A stretch of 64,000 bases of DNA, from positions 1-64,000 of the forward strand of contig CALKBX010000023.1 of the NCBI GenBank assembly GCA_937775205.1. The letters run 5' to 3'. Within the stretch, counting starts at the first letter, position 1. The number at the start of each line of letters is the position of its first letter. The stretch is from an uncultured Verrucomicrobiae bacterium (GTDB lineage Bacteria; Verrucomicrobiota; Verrucomicrobiia; Limisphaerales; UBA1100). This document shows positions 52,805 to 60,945 of this stretch, one piece after another. The notes under the pieces were generated by a model that searched no databases, was not told where the DNA came from, and saw nothing but the letters and a program-made list of their open reading frames with translations. Both the position numbers and the translations under genes were made by a program.

Positions 52805-55060
52805 ATGAAACTCATCTACTGCCTTGCCCTGTTGTCCTTTGCCCTGCTGATTGGCTGCGGGAAGACAGCTCCGGAACCAACCAAGGCCACGCTGACGCTT
52901 GGAATGCAAGCAGCCAAGAAGGCATATGATGAAGGCCGGTATGCGGATGCGGTGCGGGCGTACACTGCTGAGTTGGCGACCGAGGAGGCCAAGGACGCGC
53001 CGAACACGGTTTCCATCCGGTTCGAGAACGAACTGCATCCGACGGCAGATGCCGGGATCGGGCCGGGGATGGATGTTGCCCGCGACGGGAAGCATTTGTT
53101 CATGCTCCAGGGACGGAATCTGGCGATTCTCTCGGTGAAGGATCCAGGGAAGCCAGAATTGGTCGGAAAACTGAAGAACGTCGGGAACCTTCGGCAGATT
53201 GTCGTTCGTGATGACGTCGCCTACATCACGGCTCGGGCGGACGGCCTGTTCGTCATTGATGTTTCGGATCGGACGGCCCCGAAACTGTTGTCTCACTACG
53301 ATACCACTGAATTCGCCACCGGGATCGCGGTGCAAGGCCGGTTCGCGTTCGTTGCCCAGCGCTGGTTCGGCGTGGAGATCATCGACATCTCCAACCCCGC
53401 GAAGTTGCGCCATGTCTCTGTGGTGCGAGTCGGCGAGGCCCAGTCGTGCGTGGTTTCCGACGGTTACCTCTACGCCGGCGCCTGGGAAGAATGCCGCGTC
53501 GCGATTTGTGACGTTCGCAATCCCGCCAAGCCGAGACAGGTCGCCGAAGTCGAACTCAATGGCCGGGGCGACGGCCTGTGCGTGGAGAACGGAATTCTCT
53601 ATGCGGCCTACGGACACCATCAACCGGGCGCGGAGCTTTCGCTGGATGATCCGCGCTACGGCAATGGCAACGGGATGGATATCTTCGATGTGTCGGATCC
53701 CGCCCAGCCGAAGCAGTTGTCCCGGGTTCAATTCGCCTGGCGGTACTATGGCGGTTGGCCTGATACCTGGCGGGTGAAACTTTCCTTCCCTTACGCCTAT
53801 CTCTATCACACGCACAACGGAGTTTTCATCCTGGACGTTTCCAATCCGAAGCAACCGAAGGAACTGGCACAGATTCGGATTCCTCGTTTTCCGGGAGAGA
53901 AAGGTTTTCGCAAGTTCAAGACCGAGGACAAATCTGGAACCCGGCCCAAGGTCATTCCCTTCGACCCGGAAAAGGTCAGCTACAGTCCCGTTTGCGGCTT
54001 GGAGACCGTCGATGGCCATATGTATTTCACGGGTCTCGACACGGACCTGCATGTCTTTAAGAACAATGAATTCGTCCGGGCGATTTCGGATGGAGACGAC
54101 GATGCCGGGAAACTGAAAGCCCGCGGCGATTTCCATGACTTCAAGGCGCTTGAACCGTTCGGGCTGAAGAACCTGAGCGCCTATCGGCCGGGCGGACAGG
54201 TTTACGCGGCGGTGGCGCATGACGGATATGTTTATGCCGCGTGCGGGTCTGCCGGGATTCATGTTTTGGACGAGGAGTTGGGCCTGCTGAAGCAGTATCC
54301 GACCGCCGGTTTTGCAATGGACGTGTGGGTGCTCGGAAAGAAGCTGTATGCCGCTCAGGGCGCTGAAGGTCTGGTGTGCTACGAAGTGGACGGCCCGGAG
54401 CTCAAGCGAGTGAACTCGTATGAGACGAATCGGGCGATCCGGCAGGTGCGCGTCGCGCCGAATGGCCGATACGCGGTCGTTCATGCCGGCGGAGGAGGCT
54501 ACGAGATTCTTGATGTATCCGGCGGGAACGAGATCAAACGGACGAAACAGGTAATCGGTTGGGGGGGGCTGGTGTATTACCGGCAACTCTGCAACGGGTT
54601 CATCGACGAGCGGTATATCTGCGGGACCTGGTGCGCGGGCCGCACCTTCATGTCCGATCTGGGCGGAGACGAACCCGCGGAGCTGCCGGACCCGCTGGGA
54701 CTCCTGCCGGACATGAAAGAGGGTGGTTATGCTGCCTCTGGCAAATACGCACTGGTCACCCGCGATGGGGGATACTCCTTCTACCAGCCGCTGCGAGAGG
54801 GCGAATACGATTTCGATCTGCCCGTCCACCGGATTCCGGACGGTCCGGCTTTCCGTGGCAAACCAACGGTTCGGGGCAATATCCTGGTCGCGTGCAATCG
54901 TATCGACGGGGCCGTAACGGTCGTCGACATCACGGATTTGAAAGCGCCGAAACTGGTGCGCCAGTTCAAGATCAGTGGTAATCCCGACCTGGCCTTTATC
55001 GGCGACGGGTATGTCATGATTCCAGCCGGTCGCCAGGGACTGATCAAATTTGATCTGTGA
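52805..55060 (+). CDS. LVIVD-repeat lipoprotein
   Basis: 751 residues; lipobox LIGC ([15 protein letters not shown]). A TPR-like helical hairpin at about 35-62 ([20 protein letters not shown]) precedes a long beta-propeller made of LVIVD-type blades: [96 protein letters not shown]. Such repeats form surface-exposed propellers of unknown ligand. Third codon positions are strongly G/C, which also leaves the opposite strand free of stops over the whole gene. Its TGA is directly followed, in the same frame, by an amidotransferase-like remnant. Confidence 0.9.
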   Translation: MKLIYCLALLSFALLIGCGKTAPEPTKATLTLGMQAAKKAYDEGRYADAVRAYTAELATEEAKDAPNTVSIRFENELHPTADAGIGPGMDVARDGKHLFMLQGRNLAILSVKDPGKPELVGKLKNVGNLRQIVVRDDVAYITARADGLFVIDVSDRTAPKLLSHYDTTEFATGIAVQGRFAFVAQRWFGVEIIDISNPAKLRHVSVVRVGEAQSCVVSDGYLYAGAWEECRVAICDVRNPAKPRQVAEVELNGRGDGLCVENGILYAAYGHHQPGAELSLDDPRYGNGNGMDIFDVSDPAQPKQLSRVQFAWRYYGGWPDTWRVKLSFPYAYLYHTHNGVFILDVSNPKQPKELAQIRIPRFPGEKGFRKFKTEDKSGTRPKVIPFDPEKVSYSPVCGLETVDGHMYFTGLDTDLHVFKNNEFVRAISDGDDDAGKLKARGDFHDFKALEPFGLKNLSAYRPGGQVYAAVAHDGYVYAACGSAGIHVLDEELGLLKQYPTAGFAMDVWVLGKKLYAAQGAEGLVCYEVDGPELKRVNSYETNRAIRQVRVAPNGRYAVVHAGGGGYEILDVSGGNEIKRTKQVIGWGGLVYYRQLCNGFIDERYICGTWCAGRTFMSDLGGDEPAELPDPLGLLPDMKEGGYAASGKYALVTRDGGYSFYQPLREGEYDFDLPVHRIPDGPAFRGKPTVRGNILVACNRIDGAVTVVDITDLKAPKLVRQFKISGNPDLAFIGDGYVMIPAGRQGLIKFDL

Positions 55061-55459
55061 GACAATTACTCGTGGTCGCTCAAGATCGTCCATGCCAAGA
55101 CGAGGGACACGAAGAACAGGCACTGGAAGCGAGAGGAAGGCATGGTGAAGATGGAGTTGGCCAAGCGTGGGCGTGAATTGTTAGGCGGTTTCGGTGGATC
55201 GGTGGACGTGCGCTACGCCCATGCCCTGATCTTCGCTCCCGCGGGGATGGAAGACCTGCCCGATTTCGAGGCTTTGGCGCATATTCGAAGCGAACTTGCC
55301 AAGAACGGGGCTTGCCCCAGCGTGATGGTTGATTCACCCGCCATCTTGTGTGGCCCGATGGGAAAGGGAAATGTGATTTGCATAAGCCCGCATCCCGAGT
55401 CGAGCGAAGCCCTTTACGGCATTATCCGGAGAGCGGCAATCCACTTGTTCGAGAAGTAG
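55061..55459 (+). pseudogene. C-terminal remnant of a BPL_N/glutamine-amidotransferase-like protein
   Basis: From the base after the LVIVD stop, the same frame runs 132 codons to a TAG: SWSLKIVHAKTRDTKNRHWK, MVKMELAKRGRELLGGFGGS, VDVRYAHALIFAPAGMEDLP, and FEALAHIRSELAKNGACPSV up to GPMGKGNVICISPHPESS. This is the latter half of the biotin-protein-ligase N-terminal-like amidotransferase fold. The first half with the nucleophile elbow is missing and no own start region exists (the ATG at 55142 is internal). Truncation by a deletion joined it exactly to the LVIVD stop. Expression would need readthrough. Confidence 0.7.
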
Positions 55460-55553
55460 CCGGGGAGGGTTCGCTGTCGGCCCGCGGGTGAAGAGCAAAC
55501 CGATTCCACCGAAGTGGAGGAGTAATGCTCTCCATCAATCCATAAAACGGCGG

Positions 55554-55569
55554 CAGGCCTTCGGGCCTG
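55554..55569. terminator. UUCG tetraloop hairpin
   Basis: CAGGCC-TTCG-GGCCTG: a very stable 6-base stem closed by the UUCG-type loop, between the remnant (ends 55459) and the convergent exported gene. There is no T-run. It probably stops or stabilises transcripts from the LVIVD side. Confidence 0.5.
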
Positions 55570-55642
55570 TTGACCGGTGGTGAGCAAAGGCCGCATGTTC
55601 CTCTGCGGCTTCGCGAAGCTGTACTGCCTCGAGGCAAAGCAG

Positions 55643-56195
55643 TTACTTCTTCACTGGGATAAACTGCACGGCATCGACGATGACGTATTTGCCCCCGGTG
55701 CCATCGGTGCTAATGGTGACGGAACCCTCACGACCTTTCTTGAATTCAAAAATTCCGATCGAACGGAATAGCTTGGCGATAGGTGCGGGCTTCGCCCTCA
55801 TTGATCTTCACCACGGTCTTGCCCTTGGCATGGAGCACGGTGATGGGCACGTCGTTGGCGCGGCGGATGTTGCTGTTGTGCGCCACACGCACCTCATAGA
55901 GGCCGGTGCGCGGGAGGTTGGGAGTGAAAGTGGCGCTCTTTTGCCCTTTCTTTTCCTTCATGTCGTGAATGTAGCTGGTGCCGACAAAAGGCGGAGTGTG
56001 AACGCTATGCTTCCATTCGCCGACAAGCTTGGCCTCGGTGTTGTCGACCACAATGCCCGGCAGTTTCGATTTATCGAGCACGATGAATTTGATGTTCTCG
56101 GGCTTATCGACTTCATCCGGCCGAGGCAGGCGCGGCTCATCGGCAAAGGTGCCTGTTACAAACACAAACAAACAAAGTGCGTGCGGCAATTTCAT
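55643..56195 (-). pseudogene. Exported golvesin/xanthan-lyase C-terminal-like domain protein, frameshifted
   Basis: Signal peptide (LPHALCLFVFVTGTFA) from ATG 56195, then a beta-sandwich of the golvesin/xanthan-lyase C-terminal type: GIVVDNTEAKLVGEWKHSVH, PPFVGTSYIHDMKEKKGQKS, GLYEVRVAHNSNIRRANDVP, TVLHAKGKTVVKINEGEA. The main frame then falls out of register near 55780. One base later the domain continues as LFRSIGIFEFKKGREGSVTI and KYVIVDAVQFIPVKK up to the stop at 55643. Repaired length is about 183. Stand-alone small carbohydrate-binding domain; a single indel, recent or a consensus error. Confidence 0.75.
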
Positions 56196-56201
56196 TGAAT
56201 A

Positions 56202-56230
56202 AAAATACCCGTCAAAATGGCAGGCTACAA
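56202..56230 (-). promoter_or_regulatory. Candidate leaderless promoter (divergent, minus)
   Basis: On the minus strand TTGTAG (56225-56230), 17-base spacer, TATTTT (56202-56207), 6 bases to the ATG at 56195. Confidence 0.5.
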
Positions 56231-56236
56231 ATCAAT

Positions 56237-56265
56237 TTGCGCTCCGGCGTTTGACCTATTACCCT
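56237..56265 (+). promoter_or_regulatory. Candidate leaderless promoter (divergent, plus)
   Basis: TTGCGC (56237-56242), 17-base spacer, TACCCT (56260-56265), 8 bases to the ATG at 56274; arranged back-to-back with the minus-strand promoter. Confidence 0.45.
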
Positions 56266-56273
56266 AGCGGCAC

Positions 56274-57509
56274 ATGAAACGCATTTTCCTTTTTCTTACG
56301 TTAAGTGGTGCACTGACAATATCCGCTGCCCAATGGAGCCAGTTCCGCGGGCCTAATGGCGCGGGTAAAACGGATGCCAACCTGCCGCTCACGCTGGGTG
56401 AGGGGAAGAACGTGAAATGGAAAACGCCAATGGCCGGCAAGGCGTGGAGTTCCCCGGTGATGTGGGGCAACCAGATTTGGTTCACTAACGCGGAGCCAGA
56501 CGGCCACAAACTGTGGGCAGTATGCCTCGATGCCGCCACGGGCAAGGTGCTACACAACAAACTGGTGTTCGAAGTCGCCAAGCCGCAAACCTGCAAGGTG
56601 ACCATGAACAGCTACGCATCGCCCACGCCGGTGGTGGAAGCAGGGCGCGTATATGTGAGCTTCGGTGCGCACGGCAACGCTTGCCTGGATACCAAGAACG
56701 GAACGGTGATTTGGCAGCGGCAGGATGATGAATTGTATTGCGATCACTTCCGTTTACCCGCCAGCTCGCCGATCCTCCATGGCGATACCTTGATTTTACA
56801 ATTCGATGGTGCGGACAAGCAGTTTGTCGTGGGGCTCAATAAAAAAGACGGCAAAACCAAATGGCTGCACAAGCGCGCCTTTAACTATGGCACCAATAAT
56901 CCCGACCGCAAAAAGGGGTACGGCACGCCCGCGCTTATTTCGAACGGTGGCCGCCAGCAACTCATCACCCCAGCCGCTGTGGCCACGGAGGCACTGGACC
57001 CGGACACCGGGAAACTGCTATGGACCGCCCGCACCGGCGGCATGAATGCCAGCGGCCTGCCGCAGTTTGCGCACGGGCTGGTGTTCATCAACAACGGGTC
57101 GGGGGCCATGAGTGCCGTTCGCCCCCAAGCCGGTGCCAAAGCCGAACTGAATGCCGTGTGGAGCGAGCGGCGCAACATCGCAAAAAAATCGTCTCCGATC
57201 ATTCATGGCGACCATATTTATATGGTGACCGACAACGGCGTAGCAACCTGTCTTGAGGCTAAAACCGGGAAATCCATTTGGAGCGAACGCCTTGATGCAG
57301 GCGAGTTTGCCGCCTCACCCATCCTGTGCGGCGATCGCATTTATTGTTTTAGTATGAACGGCAATGCGGTGGTATTCGCTGCCAAGACGGAATTCAAAAT
57401 CCTCTCCCGTGGCAAATACGAATCCGGCTTCATGGCCACCCCGGCCGTAACTGGTAACGCCCTGATTTTGCGAACTAAAACAGCGGTTTATCGGGTGGAA
57501 GGCAAATAA
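56274..57509 (+). CDS. Exported PQQ-like beta-propeller protein
   Basis: 411 residues; signal peptide (IFLFLTLSGALTISAA). WSQFRGPNGAGKTDANLPLT opens the PQQ-like family typical of PVC bacteria. Blades: VKWKTPMAGKAWSSPVMWGN, CLDAATGKVLHNKLVFEVAK, CLDTKNGTVIWQRQDD, ALDPDTGKLLWTARTGGMNA, TCLEAKTGKSIWSERLDAGE. Compared with the lipoprotein at 40127 the blades are diverged, as in an old propeller. The family includes BamB-like scaffolds and alcohol dehydrogenases; ligands for PQQ are not apparent, so a binding role is more likely. Monocistronic with a leaderless-type promoter. Confidence 0.88.
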   Translation: MKRIFLFLTLSGALTISAAQWSQFRGPNGAGKTDANLPLTLGEGKNVKWKTPMAGKAWSSPVMWGNQIWFTNAEPDGHKLWAVCLDAATGKVLHNKLVFEVAKPQTCKVTMNSYASPTPVVEAGRVYVSFGAHGNACLDTKNGTVIWQRQDDELYCDHFRLPASSPILHGDTLILQFDGADKQFVVGLNKKDGKTKWLHKRAFNYGTNNPDRKKGYGTPALISNGGRQQLITPAAVATEALDPDTGKLLWTARTGGMNASGLPQFAHGLVFINNGSGAMSAVRPQAGAKAELNAVWSERRNIAKKSSPIIHGDHIYMVTDNGVATCLEAKTGKSIWSERLDAGEFAASPILCGDRIYCFSMNGNAVVFAAKTEFKILSRGKYESGFMATPAVTGNALILRTKTAVYRVEGK

Positions 57510-57587
57510 CCGAACTGGGATTCGGAGTTTGATCATTGGGACTTATAAAAGGGTTGCGCCTTTTCGTGATGGGGTCACACTCTATCC

Positions 57588-57803
57588 ATGGTTCACATCC
57601 CCGAAAAGTCCGTGCATTCGTTGAGCCCCGAATCGCGGCAAACCGAATTGGGCTTGTTGGATGCGGAGATTGGCACGCTGCGGGCCGACAACAAATCGCT
57701 GCGCGCCATCAACCGAATTCTCGAACGTGAGAAGAAAGAATTGGAGGCCGAGGTGGAAACCTTGCGTGCGGAAGCAAAGAGCGAAAATGACCCGCATATC
57801 TAA
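57588..57803 (+). CDS. Small coiled-coil protein, unknown function
   Basis: 71 residues. From residue 20 it is a continuous leucine-heptad coiled coil (LLDAEIGTLRADNKSLRAIN and LEREKKELEAEVETLRAEAK), probably dimeric and cytosolic. The start ATG 57588 has no clear ribosome site. No family recognised. Support comes from composition and its position 78 bases downstream of the propeller gene; a competing minus-strand frame here shows no such pattern. Confidence 0.5.
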   Translation: MVHIPEKSVHSLSPESRQTELGLLDAEIGTLRADNKSLRAINRILEREKKELEAEVETLRAEAKSENDPHI

Positions 57804-57817
57804 ACTTCTTTAAATTT

Positions 57818-57845
57818 TTGTGCGCCCAGCTGCGTCTGATATACC
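57818..57845 (+). promoter_or_regulatory. Candidate promoter of the second-type DUF1501 pair
   Basis: TTGTGC (57818-57823), 16-base spacer, TATACC (57840-57845), 9 bases to the ATG at 57855. Confidence 0.45.
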
Positions 57846-57854
57846 TGTGTTGCT

Positions 57855-59243
57855 ATGCTACATTTGACTGACAACTCGTTGAGCCGCCGGAATTTCCTTT
57901 CCGTGGGTAGCCTTGCGCTTGGGGGACTGGCGTTGCCGGAGTTTTTGCGGGCGCAGGATGCGTTGCAAAAACTCGGCGGCGTGGCCAAGGATAAAACGGT
58001 GGTATTCCTTTTCATGCACGGCGGACCCTCGCAGACGGAGACGTTCGATCCCAAGATGGGCGCTCCCTCAGGCATTCGAAGCATGACCGGTGAAATTCCC
58101 ACGCGGCTGCCGGGCATCACATTTGGATCCACGTTTGAAAAGCTCGCTAAGCTGAATGATAAATTTTCCATCGTGCGATCCTTTACTACCGGGAGTGGCG
58201 CACATGATTCAAAACCCATTGTCAGTAAATATTCCAAGAATGCACAGATTGGTGGGCATTACGCTCGCGTGGCAGGCAGCAGTCATCCGGAAACCGGCAT
58301 GCCCCGTAATATTTGGCTCCATCCGCAGGCGGTTGACCCCAAGGCGACCGACCCTATCATGAAGCTCGGAAAATTTGATGTGACCGGACCTTTGGGGCCA
58401 GCTTTTGCGCCGTTCCAACCCAGTGGCAAAGGTGACTTCCGTGCGGATATGAAATTATCCGTAGACCCATCACGGCTGGGTGACCGACGTTCACTATTAG
58501 GTAGCTTGGATCAATTCCGACGTGAAGTAGAGTCAGGCAAGGCAACCAGTGGATTGGATAAATTTCAATCACAGGCATTTGAAACTTTAACCGGCGGCAT
58601 CGGTGATGCCTTTGACATTACGAAGGAAGCCCCGAAGGTACTGGCCCGTTACGACACGTCCACCCTGATGGACGTGGAGAAAATCAGTAAAAGATGGAAC
58701 AACCGGCCACGTTATCAGAACCACGTTAACAATCTGGGTAAACTCATGTTGATGGCGCGACGTTTGGCTGAGCGTGGAGCGGGCTTTATCACAGTCACCA
58801 CCGATTTCGTGTGGGATATGCACGCAGATGCGAACAATGCCACCATGACTGAAGGCATGGGCTATGTGGGCACACCGTTTGACCACGCAGTGAGTGCATT
58901 TATTGAAGATGTGGAAGCGCGCGGATTACGCGATAAAATTTTACTTGTGTGCTGCGGCGAAATGGGGCGGACACCTCAAGTGAATAATAAGGGAGGTCGT
59001 AATCATTGGGCGGGCAGTGCGCCTTTGATGTTATATGGAGGTGGCCTAAAAATGGGGCAGGTGGTGGGGAGTTCCACCAAAGATGGAGGGGAGCCTGCAA
59101 GCGATCGCGTGACTATCCCAAACCTTTATGCGACTCTTATGGAGACGTTACTGGACACGGGTGCGGTGCGCGCCATGGCGGGTATCCCGCAGGAAGTAAA
59201 TGATGTCATTAATGGGGCGTCCCCCATCCGCCAGTTGATGTAG
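57855..59243 (+). CDS. DUF1501 protein, second subfamily
   Basis: 462 residues; leader LSRRNFLSVGSLALGGLALP. Same fold as the other DUF1501 genes ([60 protein letters not shown]) but a clearly separate subfamily: LPGITFGSTFEKLAKLNDKF, GHYARVAGSSHPETGMPRNI, LGDRRSLLGSLDQFRREVES, and the C-terminus ends in INGASPIRQLM instead of LTDVHGKV. Third codon positions are more A/T-rich than in the other DUF1501 genes. No PSD1 gene precedes it. It is followed 31 bases later by a paralogue. Confidence 0.92.
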   Translation: MLHLTDNSLSRRNFLSVGSLALGGLALPEFLRAQDALQKLGGVAKDKTVVFLFMHGGPSQTETFDPKMGAPSGIRSMTGEIPTRLPGITFGSTFEKLAKLNDKFSIVRSFTTGSGAHDSKPIVSKYSKNAQIGGHYARVAGSSHPETGMPRNIWLHPQAVDPKATDPIMKLGKFDVTGPLGPAFAPFQPSGKGDFRADMKLSVDPSRLGDRRSLLGSLDQFRREVESGKATSGLDKFQSQAFETLTGGIGDAFDITKEAPKVLARYDTSTLMDVEKISKRWNNRPRYQNHVNNLGKLMLMARRLAERGAGFITVTTDFVWDMHADANNATMTEGMGYVGTPFDHAVSAFIEDVEARGLRDKILLVCCGEMGRTPQVNNKGGRNHWAGSAPLMLYGGGLKMGQVVGSSTKDGGEPASDRVTIPNLYATLMETLLDTGAVRAMAGIPQEVNDVINGASPIRQLM

Positions 59244-59274
59244 GAGGGCTAATAAACTGCTGTTTTAGCGGAGT

Positions 59275-60678
59275 ATGTTTTCTTTATCAGATATTGCGCC
59301 GAACCAAACCTGCGAGGGTTCGAGCCGTCGTGATTTTCTTCAAGCGGGCGTATTAGGGAGCCTGACGTTGCCGGCTTTATTAGCCAATAAAGCGCTCGCA
59401 GCCCAAGCGGGACTACACCTTAAGGACAAGTGTGTAGTACTCCTGTTTCTTTCAGGCGGTTCACCACACATTGAATTGTTTGATCCAAAAATGACCGCTC
59501 CCAAAGAGATCCGTTCCATCACAGGTGAGGTGAAAACAAATATTCCTGGTGTCACTTTTGGGGGAACTTTTCCAAAGTTGGCAAAGATGACCGATAAGTT
59601 TTCGGTAGTGAGATCGTATGGTTCCAAGAACAGCGGACACACCTACCATCCGGTAACTGTTTCGGGTAATCCGCTTAAAGCCTCGATGGGTGCTCTCTAT
59701 ACAAAAGTGGCCGGAGCGAATCATCCGGACACAGGAATGCCGCGTAATACTTTAATTTTACCTGAGGCAATAGATCCGAAACTGAAGCTCGGTAGCAATT
59801 TTGAAACTAAGGCACTCGACACTCTTACTCAGGCCGGAGATTTGGGTGCAAGTTATGCTGCCTTTAACCCTGCTGGTGGCGGAGATGTGAATGCGGATAT
59901 GCGTTTGCAGATTGAGCCAGAGCGCTTAAACGATCGTCGTGGATTGCTTGATCGTTTGGATGGTCTGCGCCGTGATATTGATGCCAATGGAGAGCTAGAG
60001 AGTGCGGATAAATATCAGCAACAGGCTTTCGACACTATTTCACGTGGAGCGGCCGATGCATTTGATTGGTCTAAAGAAGACCCAAAAACCATTGCGCGTT
60101 ACGATACGCGTCCACTTTTTGATCAAAGAAAACTTCAACGATGGCATGACATGAAACGTGCAAGTAATTTGCTGGGCTTACAGATGCTCATGGCACGGCG
60201 AATGTGCGAGGCAGGTTGTGGATTCGTGACGGTGAGTGATTGTGGTTGGGATTATCACGCAAACAACAATAGTCCCAAAAACATGGCCGGTATTTATCCC
60301 ATGGGAAATCAGGTTGATCATGCGGTCAGTGCATTTATACAGGATGTGCATGAGCGAGGATTGAGTGAGAAGATATTACTTGTGGTTACCAGCGAAATGG
60401 GACGCTCGCCCCGAATTAATAGCGGCGGTGGCCGCAATCACTATGGTAATTTGACTTCTCTTTTGGTTTCCGGGGGCGGTCTAAAGATGGGCCAGGTAAT
60501 TGGCCAAAGTGACCGTCAGGCGGCCGAGCCAGCCACGCGTCCGTACGAACCGAAACATCTGATGAGCACAATTATGCACACGCTTTTTGACATTGGCCAA
60601 CTGCGCGTGAAGGATGGTCTACCCAAGAGTCTGGTGGACGTGATCACCGGCGGTTCTCCCATTGAGGAACTGGTGTAA
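59275..60678 (+). CDS. DUF1501 protein, second subfamily (tandem paralogue)
   Basis: 467 residues; leader SSRRDFLQAGVLGSLTLPAL. Blocks parallel the previous gene: VVLLFLSGGSPHIELFDPKM, IPGVTFGGTFPKLAKMTDKF, GALYTKVAGANHPDTGMPRN, LNDRRGLLDRLDGLRRDIDA, LMARRMCEAGCGFVTVSDCG, GRSPRINSGGGRNHYGNLTS, ending TGGSPIEELV. Codon usage is likewise A/T-leaning compared with neighbours. The two form a transcription unit without a PSD1 partner in the window. The intergenic 60679-60945 downstream holds T-rich stretches and a GGGAGG at 60882-60887, too far from the next start to serve it, and no gene. Confidence 0.92.
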   Translation: MFSLSDIAPNQTCEGSSRRDFLQAGVLGSLTLPALLANKALAAQAGLHLKDKCVVLLFLSGGSPHIELFDPKMTAPKEIRSITGEVKTNIPGVTFGGTFPKLAKMTDKFSVVRSYGSKNSGHTYHPVTVSGNPLKASMGALYTKVAGANHPDTGMPRNTLILPEAIDPKLKLGSNFETKALDTLTQAGDLGASYAAFNPAGGGDVNADMRLQIEPERLNDRRGLLDRLDGLRRDIDANGELESADKYQQQAFDTISRGAADAFDWSKEDPKTIARYDTRPLFDQRKLQRWHDMKRASNLLGLQMLMARRMCEAGCGFVTVSDCGWDYHANNNSPKNMAGIYPMGNQVDHAVSAFIQDVHERGLSEKILLVVTSEMGRSPRINSGGGRNHYGNLTSLLVSGGGLKMGQVIGQSDRQAAEPATRPYEPKHLMSTIMHTLFDIGQLRVKDGLPKSLVDVITGGSPIEELV

Positions 60679-60945
60679 ACTGTTTAAAGGAAACAAATTT
60701 TCAATCAACGGCACCTCACTGATTCGCCGGTTGATGTGATGTTCTCACGGCAAAATGCCGGCAATACTTTTTCACTTGAATTTTAGGGCGGGCTTCTCTG
60801 TCATAACTGCAAGTTGCAAACCTATAAAACGGCGTTTTTTATTGCAAAAATCGGCTTTTTTGGCTATTTTATACTCTTCTTAGGGAGGTTTGTTTCCAAT
60901 GAAAGCTGACGGGACAGGTGTGTCAGTCGGCAACGCTGGTAATTT

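Noticed and set aside
55058-55060. UGA as a selenocysteine codon linking LVIVD and the amidotransferase remnant
   Set aside because: The LVIVD protein has a normal family-type end before the TGA, and no suitable hairpin follows it.
52733-55123. Minus-strand open frame of nearly 800 codons antisense to the LVIVD gene
   Set aside because: The plus frame has a lipobox, TPR and LVIVD blades. The antisense frame has no domain logic and is open only because third positions of the real codons are G/C-rich.
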